Positions 23,586 through 33,677 of a DNA stretch of 64,000 nt are shown here, piece by piece. The position numbers and the translations under genes were made by a program. Location: NCBI GenBank assembly GCA_028641055.1, contig CM054058.1, positions 238,252,187 to 238,316,186 of the forward strand, written 5' to 3'. The notes beneath the pieces were generated by a model that worked only from the letters and a program-made list of their open reading frames with translations, ran no database searches and was not told the origin of the DNA. The stretch's first letter is position 1; each line of letters starts with the position of its first letter. The DNA is from Alopecurus myosuroides (taxonomy: Eukaryota; Streptophyta; Magnoliopsida; Poales; Poaceae).

Positions 23586-24487
23586 TGATGAGGACATCCC
23601 TAGTGTTTCACCTATTATTTCACATGATATTGCTACAAAGAATGATGAAGTGAGGATTGGTCCTATGACAATATCAAGGACTAAATTATTACAACAACAG
23701 GTGAATTCACTCCTACTTGAGTATAACATTTGTGATTATGAGAGCTTTATACTACCTAAATCCATGCATGTTTGTATTCTTAGGTTTGTTGATAACACAA
23801 GCATTAAGGATGGAGAACAAGGAGAGATGATGCACATGGATGAAGAGGAGCTGAAAACAAATGTTGAACATGATGAAAACAATTCTACAAGTGTGGAAAA
23901 CAAGTGCTAGATTGTTATTCCACACTCATGGAGGGACATAACAAGAGGAGGGCGCCCACAAGGAAGTATCAATGCGCCATATAGAGTCCAATTATAGTTA
24001 AACATGGTTTGTATACCATCATGGCCGCATTCCCTAGCATGGGTCGGTTTGTATCTATTGTGGTTGAGTCCAAGTCCAAAACTAGACCCATGTTGGGTTC
24101 CTATTCGGGTTGGTGGGTGTTGCTTGCGCAATTACCTTGTGGCCGCACCCCACCCCTCATATATACCCTTTGGGGCGCATAGATTAGGTTAGACTATGTT
24201 AAAACAAAAACCCTAGACTTCTAGATTGTATTGCTTGAAGCATTCATCTTGAATCATCATACCTTTGCAAATCTGAGTGTATTCTGTTGTTCCGCTGGGA
24301 ATAAGGAGAAACAGGACCACTTGTAGTCGGTGGCTACGTGTGCAAGAGTGTGGAGTCTCGAATATCCAAAGGGGTTAAGTGCTGTTGCAATTGGTAACAG
24401 GGTTTAGCCAAAGGAGAGAGCGAGGTATCACATTGGTTATCAATTTATCAAGAGAGTTCACTGAGAAGATCGGGCTACCCCTTATCA
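23586..24487 (+). repeat. 5' LTR of the nested Gypsy element
   Basis: 902 bp. TATATA at 24160-24165 in the sequence CTCATATATACCC. Its first 325 bp carry an open frame (to 23910) equivalent to the C-terminal part of the pol polyprotein encoded in the 3' LTR. Confidence 0.9.
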
Positions 24488-25434
24488 TCTTAGTATCAGA
24501 TTACTAGGTTTACTCGGTGAGTTGTATCTATCCTTTTAGATTCGAGTTGTTTTTATTACCTATCCAGAAAAAGCCACAAAAAATAGTATTAGTGTTTGCC
24601 ATAGCCTTAGATAATTACTAGTTTTCAAGTTTTAGTGTTGTTTTGTGTCTTGATTTTGTGTTCCTTTTCATCTTTTTAATTTTTAGGTTTCGGTTAGGGT
24701 TAGGGTTCTTAGTTGTTCTTCAATTTCGAGTCGAGTTTATACACACAAATCCAAAAAAATTAGATCTCCGCAAGGCCCTTGTGTTTCCAATCCGATTGGT
24801 ACTTGTTTCCTCTCGGGTATTGGTTCCTAGTGCTACTCGAACTCGCGTTCTGCCGCCGCGCAAAAACTTCCCAATTCGCTGCCGCGGTACACTGCCTAGC
24901 CGGACTCGGATTCCCACCGGTGCGCGCTTACAAAACCAACAAAAAACCCCGCAGCGCCCTTACCAATCGCCTCACCCGCAAATCCACCACCCACCCGCGC
25001 GCGCAGCACACTACCGCACCGTTTCGCTCTGCCACGTGCTCGTTTTCGCACCGAATTGCTGCCGCCGCTGCCGTGAGCCTTTTCTCTGCCGTGAGCTCGC
25101 CTACGGCAGGAATTTGCGCTGTTTTCTGCCGCGGTACCCTGTCGTGAGTCCAAAACCAGCTGTTTTGCTGCCGTGGTCCCTTTGTGCTGCCGTTAGTCAT
25201 CTAGTTCACCTTAATGCATTTTCTTTAGATTTTTGGTTAAATTTTCTATAGGTTTTCATATCCAATCTTTGTGACCCTATACAAAGGCTTTCTACAGCAA
25301 TTAAATAGGTATCTTGCCCACAAGACTAGCTACTTTGTTGCTCTTTTCAGGCTGCTCACTATCATATTGTGTCACATTGATTTAGCATTTATTTTCAGTT
25401 GCTCCTTTAGTTATTTTTCGGCCATAAAAGTATA

Positions 25435-25495
25435 TAAAAAAAGAGAGAAAAACAGAAAATAGAAAAAGAGAAAAACAGAAAAAGCAAAAAGAAAG
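25435..25495. repeat. Purine-rich low-complexity tract
   Basis: Almost pure A/G with repeated GAGAAAAACAGAAAA units in the Gypsy leader. Confidence 0.8.
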
Positions 25496-26644
25496 GTCAT
25501 TGAGATACATTGTTATTACTATCATTTGGAGCTGTTTTCATTGCTATCACTGACACTACACTTTGAGCAATCTTGTGCCTGATTATCATTGAGCTTGGCT
25601 AGTGTCTTTCTAGAGCATTGCAAAATTTCCTACATATATTTGCATTGCCACATTTGTCTCCAATTTTGGTGTGTGTTTCCTAGGTGTTATTTTTGTATCA
25701 TTCACAAACAGCAATAGGACTTGTTAATTGGTGATTGTTAGGTATCCATACCAAGCTCCACCATATAACCTGTTTTACCTTTGTGAGAGCAAAAACCCCT
25801 GGGTATTCTATTCTTCACACCAAGTTACATTAGTTGCTATTACTTGTGGTAAGATTTTCTATTCACTTTGGAACAGTAAGGATCACCTCTTTTGCTGGTT
25901 TTGAGTGACACTACTAGAAATTAGGTTATTAACGACCAATAATTATAAACAACTGGTCGTTATTACTGCGAGGACCCGATCCCACGTCTGAACTAGCCCC
26001 ACGAGACCTTCTACACGACCATGGGTTCTAGCCGTCGTTAACTTCTTTGGACTTGTGGTCGTTGTAGATTCATACTTTTTGTTATTTTTGGAGAGATATT
26101 AATGATTGTTTTCTTCTCTCGCGCGGGATAAGAAGGAAGATAAGTACGGATTACTTTAGTTATCCAGAGTCTCCCGTCTAAATAGACCATGGCGGCTGCG
26201 CAACCCATCTCCAGCCTGCTTCGCGATTCCCCCTAGCGGTAGATAGCAGTGCGATGGGCTGCCGTTTCGCCGGCACCCAGTGGCAACACCTGCTTTCTCT
26301 GACTTGGAGTATTCAGGTATTTCCGATAGCAACTAATTTCAGATTTGATCGCGGCGGAGTGGCCGTAGATCGTGATAGTCAATACCTTTTTGGAGGCGGC
26401 TCATCTGCATGGATGGCTGCGGCTGGGGGCACAATCCATTGATTTATTGGTTTCCCGTATAAATTTCAGATTGGTGGCCAATGGGAACAGGAAGCAGAAT
26501 TATGGATTCTTACTTTTTTATGACAGTTCATATCTGTGACACAGGTTAGATCTACAAGCCCATCAGCTAGCTATCTTTATAAATAAGGGACTATATTCAC
26601 GCATGACCCTGGCATGTTTGAAGAAATTTCTCTTTTATTTGCAG

Positions 26645-26763
26645 GGTCGATCCTAGGCCTAGCTACGAAATTGTTGTTGATAAACCATCTCAAGAGGAAA
26701 GTTTGATATCTTCATCCGAGGAAAGAAGATGCGAGTTTGTTGAGTCAGTATATTTTCATCCAG
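26645..26763 (+). other. Exon-like segment inside the CACTA element (possible captured gene)
   Basis: Between a good acceptor (TTATTTGCAG, ending 26644) and a donor (CATCCAG|GTAGAAC near 26764), one frame is open with VDKPSQEESLISSSEERRC in it. A GC-rich island at 26190-26290 containing GACCATGGCGG could be a first exon. CACTA elements often carry host gene fragments; the parent gene is not recognised. Confidence 0.3.
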
Positions 26764-26891
26764 GTAGAACTTGAAACTTTCGTACTTTCTTTTTCATACT
26801 GAATTTTCTGATTCTCCGTTGGTCAAATACAACGTTAATTCAATTCGTACTATAATATGCATGGCTTTCATTGTAGTCCTTTCCAGGTTTT

Positions 26892-27037
26892 TTTTTAGAG
26901 AGTAGGCCAAAGGCGTACTAGACTTTTATAGGAGAAGAGAGAACAAGATACAAAACCGTGTCAACACTACACGCAGAGCGACAGGGATCACCCCCGCACA
27001 CGCACACAAGCTAGGCCTACTACTCACGCACTAATCT
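26892..27037 (-). mobile_element. Very short 5'-truncated retroposon (LINE-type tail)
   Basis: Oligo-T at the left (26888-26896) means a poly(A) tail on the minus strand. The insert is bracketed by CCTTTCCAGGTTTT (26878-26891) and CCTTTTCAGGTTTT (27039-27052), a near-perfect 14-bp duplication. GGCCAAAGGCGTACTAGAC inside resembles the tails of grass LINEs. Confidence 0.5.
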
Positions 27038-28066
27038 CCCTTTTCAGGTTTTGAAGACCAGAGCACTGATTAGGTTCTTTACTATGCTCGGACTCCATGT
27101 TAAAATGAATGTATAGAATAATATTACGTACACCACTTATTCTTGAGAAAATGTGTTTTTATGCAGAGGAGAATATTGTTCTGTGTTTTTTTTCTACATC
27201 AGCAGGTGCCTTTCCACGACTTTGCTGCCCTCATTTTTTGTGTGTCTGCAGACTACAGATATATGATCTATTGTATTCACTAAATTTCATTGATATGTAC
27301 CGAATTTTAGAAATAATTCATGCTTTTGTTGTGCTGACTGTCCACCATAACAGGATCCTGATGAGGCATTAGTCTTAGATGGAGGATGGCGTGCATTCAA
27401 ACACAAACAGTGATGGTGGTGTCCCTAAGAAGAAATATATGTTGTAGTTTTTATGTTTTTTTAGCCAACAGCTTCACTAGTTATGTGTGGAGTTTCGTTC
27501 ATTTTTTACTTTTGAGTTGTCTTTTCACTTTCAGAATTGTATGAGAAGATCATGTTCAGTCTGTATACTCGATCAATAAAAGGTGGCCTATATGCACCGA
27601 TTTTGAAGTCCTCATGTTGCTAAATTCTTGGAATCATTAAATTTGTAGTTGTAGTACTAATTAAATTTGACCATTAAAACTATTAAATTGTAAAAGGCGA
27701 TTAATAATAATAGAAATGGTCGGTAATTCTCCTATAGTGAGCAGGAAAAGACTTTTAACGATGACAAAAGTGGTCGTTAATAATAAAATGTTGGTCGTTG
27801 TTTCCTCACAAATAGCGTCTACACACCAGTCCGTCGTTAGAAAAATAACGACCGGCAAAAGCACGTGGTCGTTGTTACTTTTAACGACGGAGCCTATAAC
27901 AACAACTAACGACCACTGAATTGTGGTCGTTAATGTGTTTTAGCGACCACATTTGGGCTTTTAACGACCACATTTACGGTCGTTAAAAACCATTTCTCTA
28001 GTAGTGTGAGTTGAGAGAGAGCACCACAACCCATAGCAATTTGTTTATTTCACTAACCCATTAATC

Positions 28067-29259
28067 ATGGTTGCTCCTAGTGATGTTTCTACATAGGCTA
28101 AGAAGACACATGGTGATGGACAGGTGAAGTGCACAGATTTGGAGAGATGCATGAACAATTGAGCTCCACTATTGCTTCTAAACATGCTGAATTAAATACT
28201 CTCATTGACAAGCATGGAGTGGACATGGATACACATGTGCAGAATTTGGGCCTTCAAATTGGACAAGTTACTGATACAGCTGCTGGTACACAAGAGCAAG
28301 TTAATAGAATGCAAGCTTCTCTTGATACATTGACTACTAGAATTGGTGCTTTGGCTACTTTATTGGATCAAAGACTTCCTGCCCGAGAAGATGGTGGGAG
28401 TGCTTTTGGTGATGCTGAGGAGGGAGAGGAGGAGGCTAATTTTGTTCCTCCTAACCGTGGAGGTGGTAGAGCTAATCATGGTGCTGGTCGTGACTTTCAA
28501 GCAAGGAGGGTTCCTGTCCATGAACCAAACCGTGAGGATGATGGTCTTGGTAAACCCAAATTTATGTTACCCACCTTCAATTTTGATACTGATGATGTTG
28601 AAGAGTACCTCATGTGGGAGCTCAAGATGGAAAAATTATGGAGGATGCATGAGTATAATGAGGAGAGAAAAATCAAGCTTGCTTCCTCAAGTTTTGATGG
28701 CTATGCTTTGCTATGGTGGGATAATATTACAAGGACAAGGGCAAGAAATAGAGATCCTGATATTCTTACTTGGAGGGAGATGAAGCAAATTATGAGAGAT
28801 AGGTTTGTGCCCAAGAATTATTTGAGGTCTTTGTATGACAAATTGCAACAGTTGAAGCAAGGTACAAAATCAGTAGATGCTTATTATAGAGAGATGGAGT
28901 TGATATTGCAAAGAGCTAGAGTGAGAGAGGATGTTGAGCACACTATGCAAAGGTTCCTTTCAGGTTTGAAATTCAAAATTAAGAGCATTGTGAGGCATAC
29001 ACAATATAATGATATGAATGAATTGTTGCAGCAAGCAAGGGAGACTGAGAAGCAATTGGCCGAGGAGGCTCTTATGGCTCCAAGGAGACCTTTTCCTAAT
29101 AGGTCTTCCTTTTCTTCACCACCATTGCCACAACCTACTCCTAGCCGTGTGGTTTCCACTAAAAAAATGAAGGTTCTACCTCTATGTCTAAGAGGCAAGC
29201 ACAACCAGCAGCTAGTGCAAGTGGATCCACTTCTTCTACAGCTCGAAATAGGGACATGA
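28067..29259 (+). pseudogene. Gag of the nested Gypsy element (stop and frameshift)
   Basis: The probable original start is the ATG at 28067 (MVAPSDVST), but TAG follows nine codons later and the frame then shifts; the long open part is 28129-29259. It has an N-terminal heptad-like region (residues about 5-80), an acidic/Gly-rich linker, and a retrotransposon Gag domain at about 150-310 (SFDGYALLWWDN, MKQIMRDRFVPKNYLRSLYD, YYREMELILQRARV, TMQRFLSGLKFKI). The final 30 residues are out of frame: an A7 run at about 29160 has gained or lost a base, and the true continuation, including the zinc knuckle, lies in the next frame. Confidence 0.85.
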
Positions 29260-30257
29260 GCTGCCATACATGTGGAGGTAAAGGCCACTTCAAGAGAGAT
29301 TGTCCAAATAAAAAGATTATGCTTATTAATGAGGACAATGAGTATGAGACTGGTGATGATGCTGATCCTACTCAAGAGGATGCTTATTATGATGATGATG
29401 ATGGCCCTCTTGATGCATATCCTTCCACATATCCTACTTTTGTTTGCACACCTAGAACATTGAGTATTCTTCCAAGTCCTGAAAGTCAAAGATGCAACTT
29501 ATTTCAAACAAGAGCAATTGTTGGTCCCCAATTGGCTTTCAAGGTTATTATTGATGGTGGTAGTTGCAGAAATTTGGCAAGCAAAGATTTGTGTGCAAAA
29601 TTGAAGTTGAGATACATTACACACCCTCATCCTTATCATATACAATGGCTTAGTGATAAAGGAGAGATGAAGGTTACCCACATGGTGAGAGTTGAATTCC
29701 AAATTGGGCCTTATAAAGACACCATTGAGTGTGATGTGGTGCCCATGTCAGTTTGTCACATGTTGCTTGGGAGGCCTTGGCAATTTGATAGGAGTGTGAT
29801 ACATGATGGGAGAGCAAATACCTATCAACTCAAGTGGAAGGAGAAGGATATATTATTGAGACCTATGACACCACAACAAATTGTAAATGAATCTAGACAA
29901 AAAATTCCTGAGTGTGTTGAAAAGAAAGAGAGTGAAAATAAGAGTGTTGTGAGTGAAAATAGGACATCCAATTTGAGTGGTAAAAATAAAAGTGAGGGAG
30001 TGAACTTATTATGCATGCTAGCTACTAGAGAGGACTTGAGAGCATTTAGGGAGGATCCTACTATGCTTCCTATAGTGCTTATGCACAAGGGAGAAATTTT
30101 AGTTTCTAATGACATGACCCCTATTCCTCTTGGTGTTTCTCATGTGTTGCAGGATTTTGAGGATGTTTTTCCAAAGGAGGTGCCCTCGGGTTTGCCACCA
30201 TTGAGGGGTATTGAGCACCAAATTGATTTTATTCCTGGATCCTCATTGCCAAACTGA
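29184..30257 (+). CDS. Gag zinc knuckle and aspartic protease region (Gypsy)
   Basis: Open frame of 357 codons, entered by the frame change near 29160. The CCHC knuckle CHTCGGKGHFKRDC is at about residues 27-40, then an acidic stretch, then a retropepsin-like domain with IIDGGSCRNLAS (residues about 122-133), where most retropepsins have D-S/T-G. MLLGRPWQFDRS and the RT lead-in follow (FPKEVPSGLPPLRGIEHQID). It ends at TGA 30255-30257 inside the conserved stretch before RT, consistent with a CGA-to-TGA transition. Protease activity is uncertain. Confidence 0.85.
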   Translation: MSKRQAQPAASASGSTSSTARNRDMSCHTCGGKGHFKRDCPNKKIMLINEDNEYETGDDADPTQEDAYYDDDDGPLDAYPSTYPTFVCTPRTLSILPSPESQRCNLFQTRAIVGPQLAFKVIIDGGSCRNLASKDLCAKLKLRYITHPHPYHIQWLSDKGEMKVTHMVRVEFQIGPYKDTIECDVVPMSVCHMLLGRPWQFDRSVIHDGRANTYQLKWKEKDILLRPMTPQQIVNESRQKIPECVEKKESENKSVVSENRTSNLSGKNKSEGVNLLCMLATREDLRAFREDPTMLPIVLMHKGEILVSNDMTPIPLGVSHVLQDFEDVFPKEVPSGLPPLRGIEHQIDFIPGSSLPN

Positions 30258-30896
30258 GCTCCCTATAGAACTAATCCCCAAGAAACAAATGAGATTCAGA
30301 AACAAGTGCAAGAGCTTCTTGACAAAGGTTACATTCGAATAAGCCTTTCTCCTTGTGCTGTTCCTGTTATTTTAGTGCCTAAAAAAGATGGTACATGGCG
30401 CATGTGTGTAGATTGTAGAGCAATTAACAATATCACTATTCGTTATCGTCATCCTATACCACGTTTGGAAGACATGTTAGATGAATTAAGTGGTACTGCT
30501 ATTTTCTCTAAAATTGATTTGCGTAGTGGTTATCATCAAATTAGGATGAAAGAGGGGGATGAGTGGAAAACATCTTTTAAAACAAAATTTGGTTTACATG
30601 AGTGGTTAGTTATGCCTTTTGGATTGACTAATGCACCTAGTACTTTCATGAGATTAATGAACCATGTTTTGAGAAATTTTATTGGTAAATTTGTGGTGGT
30701 TTATTTTGATGATATTCTTATTTATAGCCACAATGAACATGAGCATATTGATCATATTAGACAAGTTTTGCAAGTGCTAAGAGAACATAAATTGTATGGA
30801 AATTTAGAGAAGTGCACTTTTGGCAAAGATAAGGTCATATTTCTTGGTTATGTTGTTTCTAAACATGGGATTGAAGTAGATGAATCAAAAATTTAA
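30258..30896 (+). pseudogene. Reverse transcriptase domain (Gypsy pol fragment)
   Basis: The frame continues after the TGA; an internal ATG at 30306 gives 196 codons. RT motifs are clear: [50 protein letters not shown] and the catalytic box [11 protein letters not shown] (YFDD at 30702-30713). It ends at TAA (30894-30896) inside the conserved segment linking palm and RNase H. The frame is open and collinear again after the stop, so this is one polyprotein broken by point mutations. Confidence 0.9.
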
Positions 30897-30926
30897 GCTA
30901 TTAAAAATTGGCCTATTCCTATTAAT

Positions 30927-33095
30927 GTGAGTCAAGTAAGAAGTTTTAATGGATTAGCTGGTTTTTATAGAAGATTTGTCAAAGATTTTAGTACACTTGC
31001 TGCACCTTTGAATGAACTCACTAAAAAGGGTGTAGAATTTGTGTGGGGAGTTGAACAAGATATTGCTTTTGATGCTATTAAAGAGAAGTTGATTTCGGCC
31101 CCTTTGTTAATGCTTCCTAATTTTGACAAACAATTTGAGATTGAGTGTGATGCTAGTGGCATAGGTATTGGAGGAGTTTTAATGCAAGAAAAGAAACCTA
31201 TTGCCTATTTTTCTGAAAAACTACATGGTGCACAATTGAATTATTCTGTTTATGATAAGAAACTATATGCACTTGTGAGAGTTTTAGAGGTGTGGAAACA
31301 TTACTTATGGCCTAAAGAATTTATTATACATAGTGATCATGAAGCATTAAAATTCTTAAAGTGCCAATCAAATTTGAATAAAAAACATGCTAAATGGGTT
31401 GAATTTATTGAGTCTTTTCCATACATCATAAAACATAAAAAGGGATTGGACAATATAGTTGCTGATGCTTTATCAAGAAAGAACATGTTACTCTCCAATT
31501 TAGAGATCAAGGTTTCAGGTTTGGAGGGTATTAGAGAGCTATATGCTAATGATACTGAATTTTCTATGCCATTTAATAAATGTACTAATGTTAAGGCATG
31601 GGATAAATTTCATATACATGATGGATACTTTTTTAGAGCTAACAAATTATGTATTCCCGAGTGTTCTTTGCGTTTATTCTTATTACAGGAATCTCATAGT
31701 GGAGGATTAATGGGACACTTTGGAAGAGAGAAAACATTGCTCATGTTGGCTGATAATTTTTATTGGGCACATATGAGAAGAGATGTGTATAGATTGGTGC
31801 AAAGATGCATTACTTGCAATAAGGCAAAATCCAAGTTGAAGCCCCACGGTTTGTATACACCATTGCCATCACCAAGTACACCATGGGAGGATATTAGTAT
31901 GGATTTCGTTTTGGGTTTGCCAAGGACAAAGAGAGGACATGATTCCATCTTTGTAGTTGTGGACAGATTTTCCAAGATGGCACACTTCATTGCTTGCCAC
32001 AAGAGTGATGATGCTTCTCACATTGCAAATTTATTCTTTATAGAAATTGTGAGATTACATGGAGTGCCAAGAACTATTGTTTCACATAGAGATGTCAAAT
32101 TCATGAGCTACTTTTGGAAGACACTATGGGGGAAGCTTGGAACTAAATTGTTATTTTCCACTACTTGCCACCCCCAAACTGATGGGCAAACTGAAGTCGT
32201 AAATAGGACATTGTCCACATTGTTGAGAAGCATGATCAAGAAGAATTTGAGAGAGTGGGAAGATTGCTTGCCACATGTGGAATTTGCATATAATAGGGCT
32301 GTGCATTCAACCACTAATTTTTGTCCCTTTGAGGTGGTTTATGGATTTCGGCCTAATACACCACTTGACTTGCTACCACTTCCAATTCAAGAGAGAATTA
32401 ATATGGATGCATCCAAAAGGGCTGATTTTGTGAAGAAGATACATGAGAAAACAATGGATGCTATTGAGAAGAAAGGGAAGTATGTGGCTCAAAAGAGAAA
32501 TCAAAAGAGGAAGGAAGCTATTTTTCAAGAGGGAGATTTAGTATGTGTACACTTTCGGAAGGATAGGTTCCCTAAGCTAAGGAAATCAAAATTATTGCCA
32601 AGATGTGCTGGTCCTTACAAAGTGATTGCAAAAATAAATGACAATTCTTACAAGATAGATCTTCCAATTGATGAGTTTGGAGTGAGTAATTCCTTCAATG
32701 TTGCTGATTTGACACCATATCATGGAGATAACCTTGATGAGGACATCAAGGCTTTTCAAGGCGGGGAGGATGATGAGGACATCCCTAGTGTTTCACCTAT
32801 TATTTCACATGATATTCCTACAAAGAATGATGAAGTCAGGATTGGTCCTATGACAAGATCAAGGACTAAATTATTACAACAACAGGTGAATTCACTCCTA
32901 ATTGAGTATAACATTTGTGATTATGAGAGCTTTATACTACCTAAATCCATGCATGTTTGTATTCTTAGGTTTGTTGATAACACAAGCATTAAGGAGGGAG
33001 AACAAGGAGAGATGATGCACATGGATGAAGAGGAGCTGAAAACAAATGTTGAACATGATGAAAACAATTCTACAAGTGTGGAAAACAAGTGCTAG
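30927..33095 (+). CDS. RNase H and integrase of Gypsy pol, ending inside the 3' LTR
   Basis: 722 codons. RNase H has [15 protein letters not shown] (Asp near residue 75), then YDKKLYALV at about 109-117, where the usual catalytic Glu is Lys (AAA at 31260-31262), then [12 protein letters not shown] and [10 protein letters not shown]. The integrase HHCC finger lies near 255-305 ([18 protein letters not shown]). In the core, the first Asp is in [10 protein letters not shown] (about 325), the second position is His ([13 protein letters not shown] at 32085-32087), and Glu is in [11 protein letters not shown] (about 423), 36 residues after that position. Loss of both residues predicts dead RNase H and integrase. 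The last 108 codons lie in the 3' LTR. Confidence 0.9.
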   Translation: MSQVRSFNGLAGFYRRFVKDFSTLAAPLNELTKKGVEFVWGVEQDIAFDAIKEKLISAPLLMLPNFDKQFEIECDASGIGIGGVLMQEKKPIAYFSEKLHGAQLNYSVYDKKLYALVRVLEVWKHYLWPKEFIIHSDHEALKFLKCQSNLNKKHAKWVEFIESFPYIIKHKKGLDNIVADALSRKNMLLSNLEIKVSGLEGIRELYANDTEFSMPFNKCTNVKAWDKFHIHDGYFFRANKLCIPECSLRLFLLQESHSGGLMGHFGREKTLLMLADNFYWAHMRRDVYRLVQRCITCNKAKSKLKPHGLYTPLPSPSTPWEDISMDFVLGLPRTKRGHDSIFVVVDRFSKMAHFIACHKSDDASHIANLFFIEIVRLHGVPRTIVSHRDVKFMSYFWKTLWGKLGTKLLFSTTCHPQTDGQTEVVNRTLSTLLRSMIKKNLREWEDCLPHVEFAYNRAVHSTTNFCPFEVVYGFRPNTPLDLLPLPIQERINMDASKRADFVKKIHEKTMDAIEKKGKYVAQKRNQKRKEAIFQEGDLVCVHFRKDRFPKLRKSKLLPRCAGPYKVIAKINDNSYKIDLPIDEFGVSNSFNVADLTPYHGDNLDEDIKAFQGGEDDEDIPSVSPIISHDIPTKNDEVRIGPMTRSRTKLLQQQVNSLLIEYNICDYESFILPKSMHVCILRFVDNTSIKEGEQGEMMHMDEEELKTNVEHDENNSTSVENKC
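32758..32770 (+). other. Polypurine tract of the nested Gypsy element
   Basis: AAGGCGGGGAGGA immediately precedes the 3' LTR at 32771. It is also coding, within the pol frame. Confidence 0.7.
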
Positions 33096-33672
33096 ATTGT
33101 TATTCCACACTCATGGAGGGACATAACAAGAGGAGGGCGCCCACAAGGAAGTATCAATGCGCCATATAGAGTCCAATTATAGTTAAACATGGTTTCTATA
33201 CCATCATGGCCGCATCCCCTAGTATGGGTCGGTTTGTATCTATTGTGGTTGAGTCCAAGTCCAAAACTAGACCCATGTTGGGTTCCTATTCTGGTTGGTG
33301 GGTGTTGCTTGCGCAATTACCTTGTGGACGCACCCCACCCCTCATATATACCCTTTGGGGCGCATAGATTAGGTTAGACTACGTTAAAACAAAAACCCTA
33401 GACTTCTAGATTGTATTGCTTGAAGCATTCATCTTGAATCATCATACCTTTGCAAATCTGAGTGTATTCTGTTGTTCCGCTGGGAATAAGGAGAAACAGG
33501 ACCACTTGTAGTCGGTGGCTACGTGTGCAAGAGTGTGGAGTCTCGAATATCCAAAGGGGTTAAGTGTTGTTGCAATTGGTAACAGGGTTTAGCCAAAGGA
33601 GAGAGCGAGGTATCACATTGGTTATCAATTTATCAAGAGAGTTCACTGAGAAGATCGGGCTACCCCTTATCA
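32771..33672 (+). repeat. 3' LTR of the nested Gypsy element
   Basis: 902 bp, about 12 differences by eye from 23586-24487. It contains the pol stop at 33093-33095 and a TATATA box near 33345. Confidence 0.9.
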
Positions 33673-33677
33673 CCAGG

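Larger units (their letters stand above)
25909..28006. mobile_element. Non-autonomous CACTA transposon, 2.1 kb
   Basis: Left end CACTACTAGAAATTAGG; right end, reverse complemented, CACTACTAGAGAAATGG. The 3-bp duplication TGA flanks both sides (25906-25908, 28007-28009), as expected for CACTA. Subterminal zones carry many copies of an AACGACCA/TGGTCGTTA motif in both orientations (25930-26065 and 27700-27985), the kind of array that CACTA transposases bind. No transposase is encoded. The interior holds an exon-like segment and a short LINE-type insert. Confidence 0.85.
24488..28066 (+). other. Long 5' leader of the nested Gypsy element
   Basis: A degenerate PBS-like TTAGTATCAGATTAC follows the LTR (24489-24504). 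About 1.5 kb of leader without domains follows, including a GC-rich stretch (24.84-25.2 kb) and a purine-rich tract (25435-25495). A CACTA insertion occupies 25909-28006. The frames here (such as 24643-25251) look accidental. Confidence 0.6.
23586..33672 (+). mobile_element. Ty3/Gypsy retrotransposon with gag-pol and 902-bp LTRs
   Basis: The LTRs 23586-24487 and 32771-33672 are both 902 bp, start TGATGAGGACATCCC and end CCCCTTATCA. The exact 5-bp duplication CCAGG lies at 23581-23585 and 33673-33677. Order gag, protease, RT, RNase H, integrase is Ty3/Gypsy. By eye the LTRs differ at about 12 sites, so the insertion is recent. Coding defects (a stop in the gag start region, a gag frameshift, two pol stops, two catalytic substitutions) nevertheless mark it as non-functional. 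A CACTA transposon sits in its long leader. The lineage within Gypsy is not assigned. Confidence 0.9.

Noticed and set aside
24643..25251. 202-codon open frame in the Gypsy leader
   Set aside because: Arg/Pro/His-rich frame in a GC-rich leader, overlapped by equally long frames on both strands, no domain; a chance ORF.
28884..29489. 201-codon minus-strand frame over Gypsy gag
   Set aside because: Antisense shadow of gag; Ile/Ser-rich without any domain.
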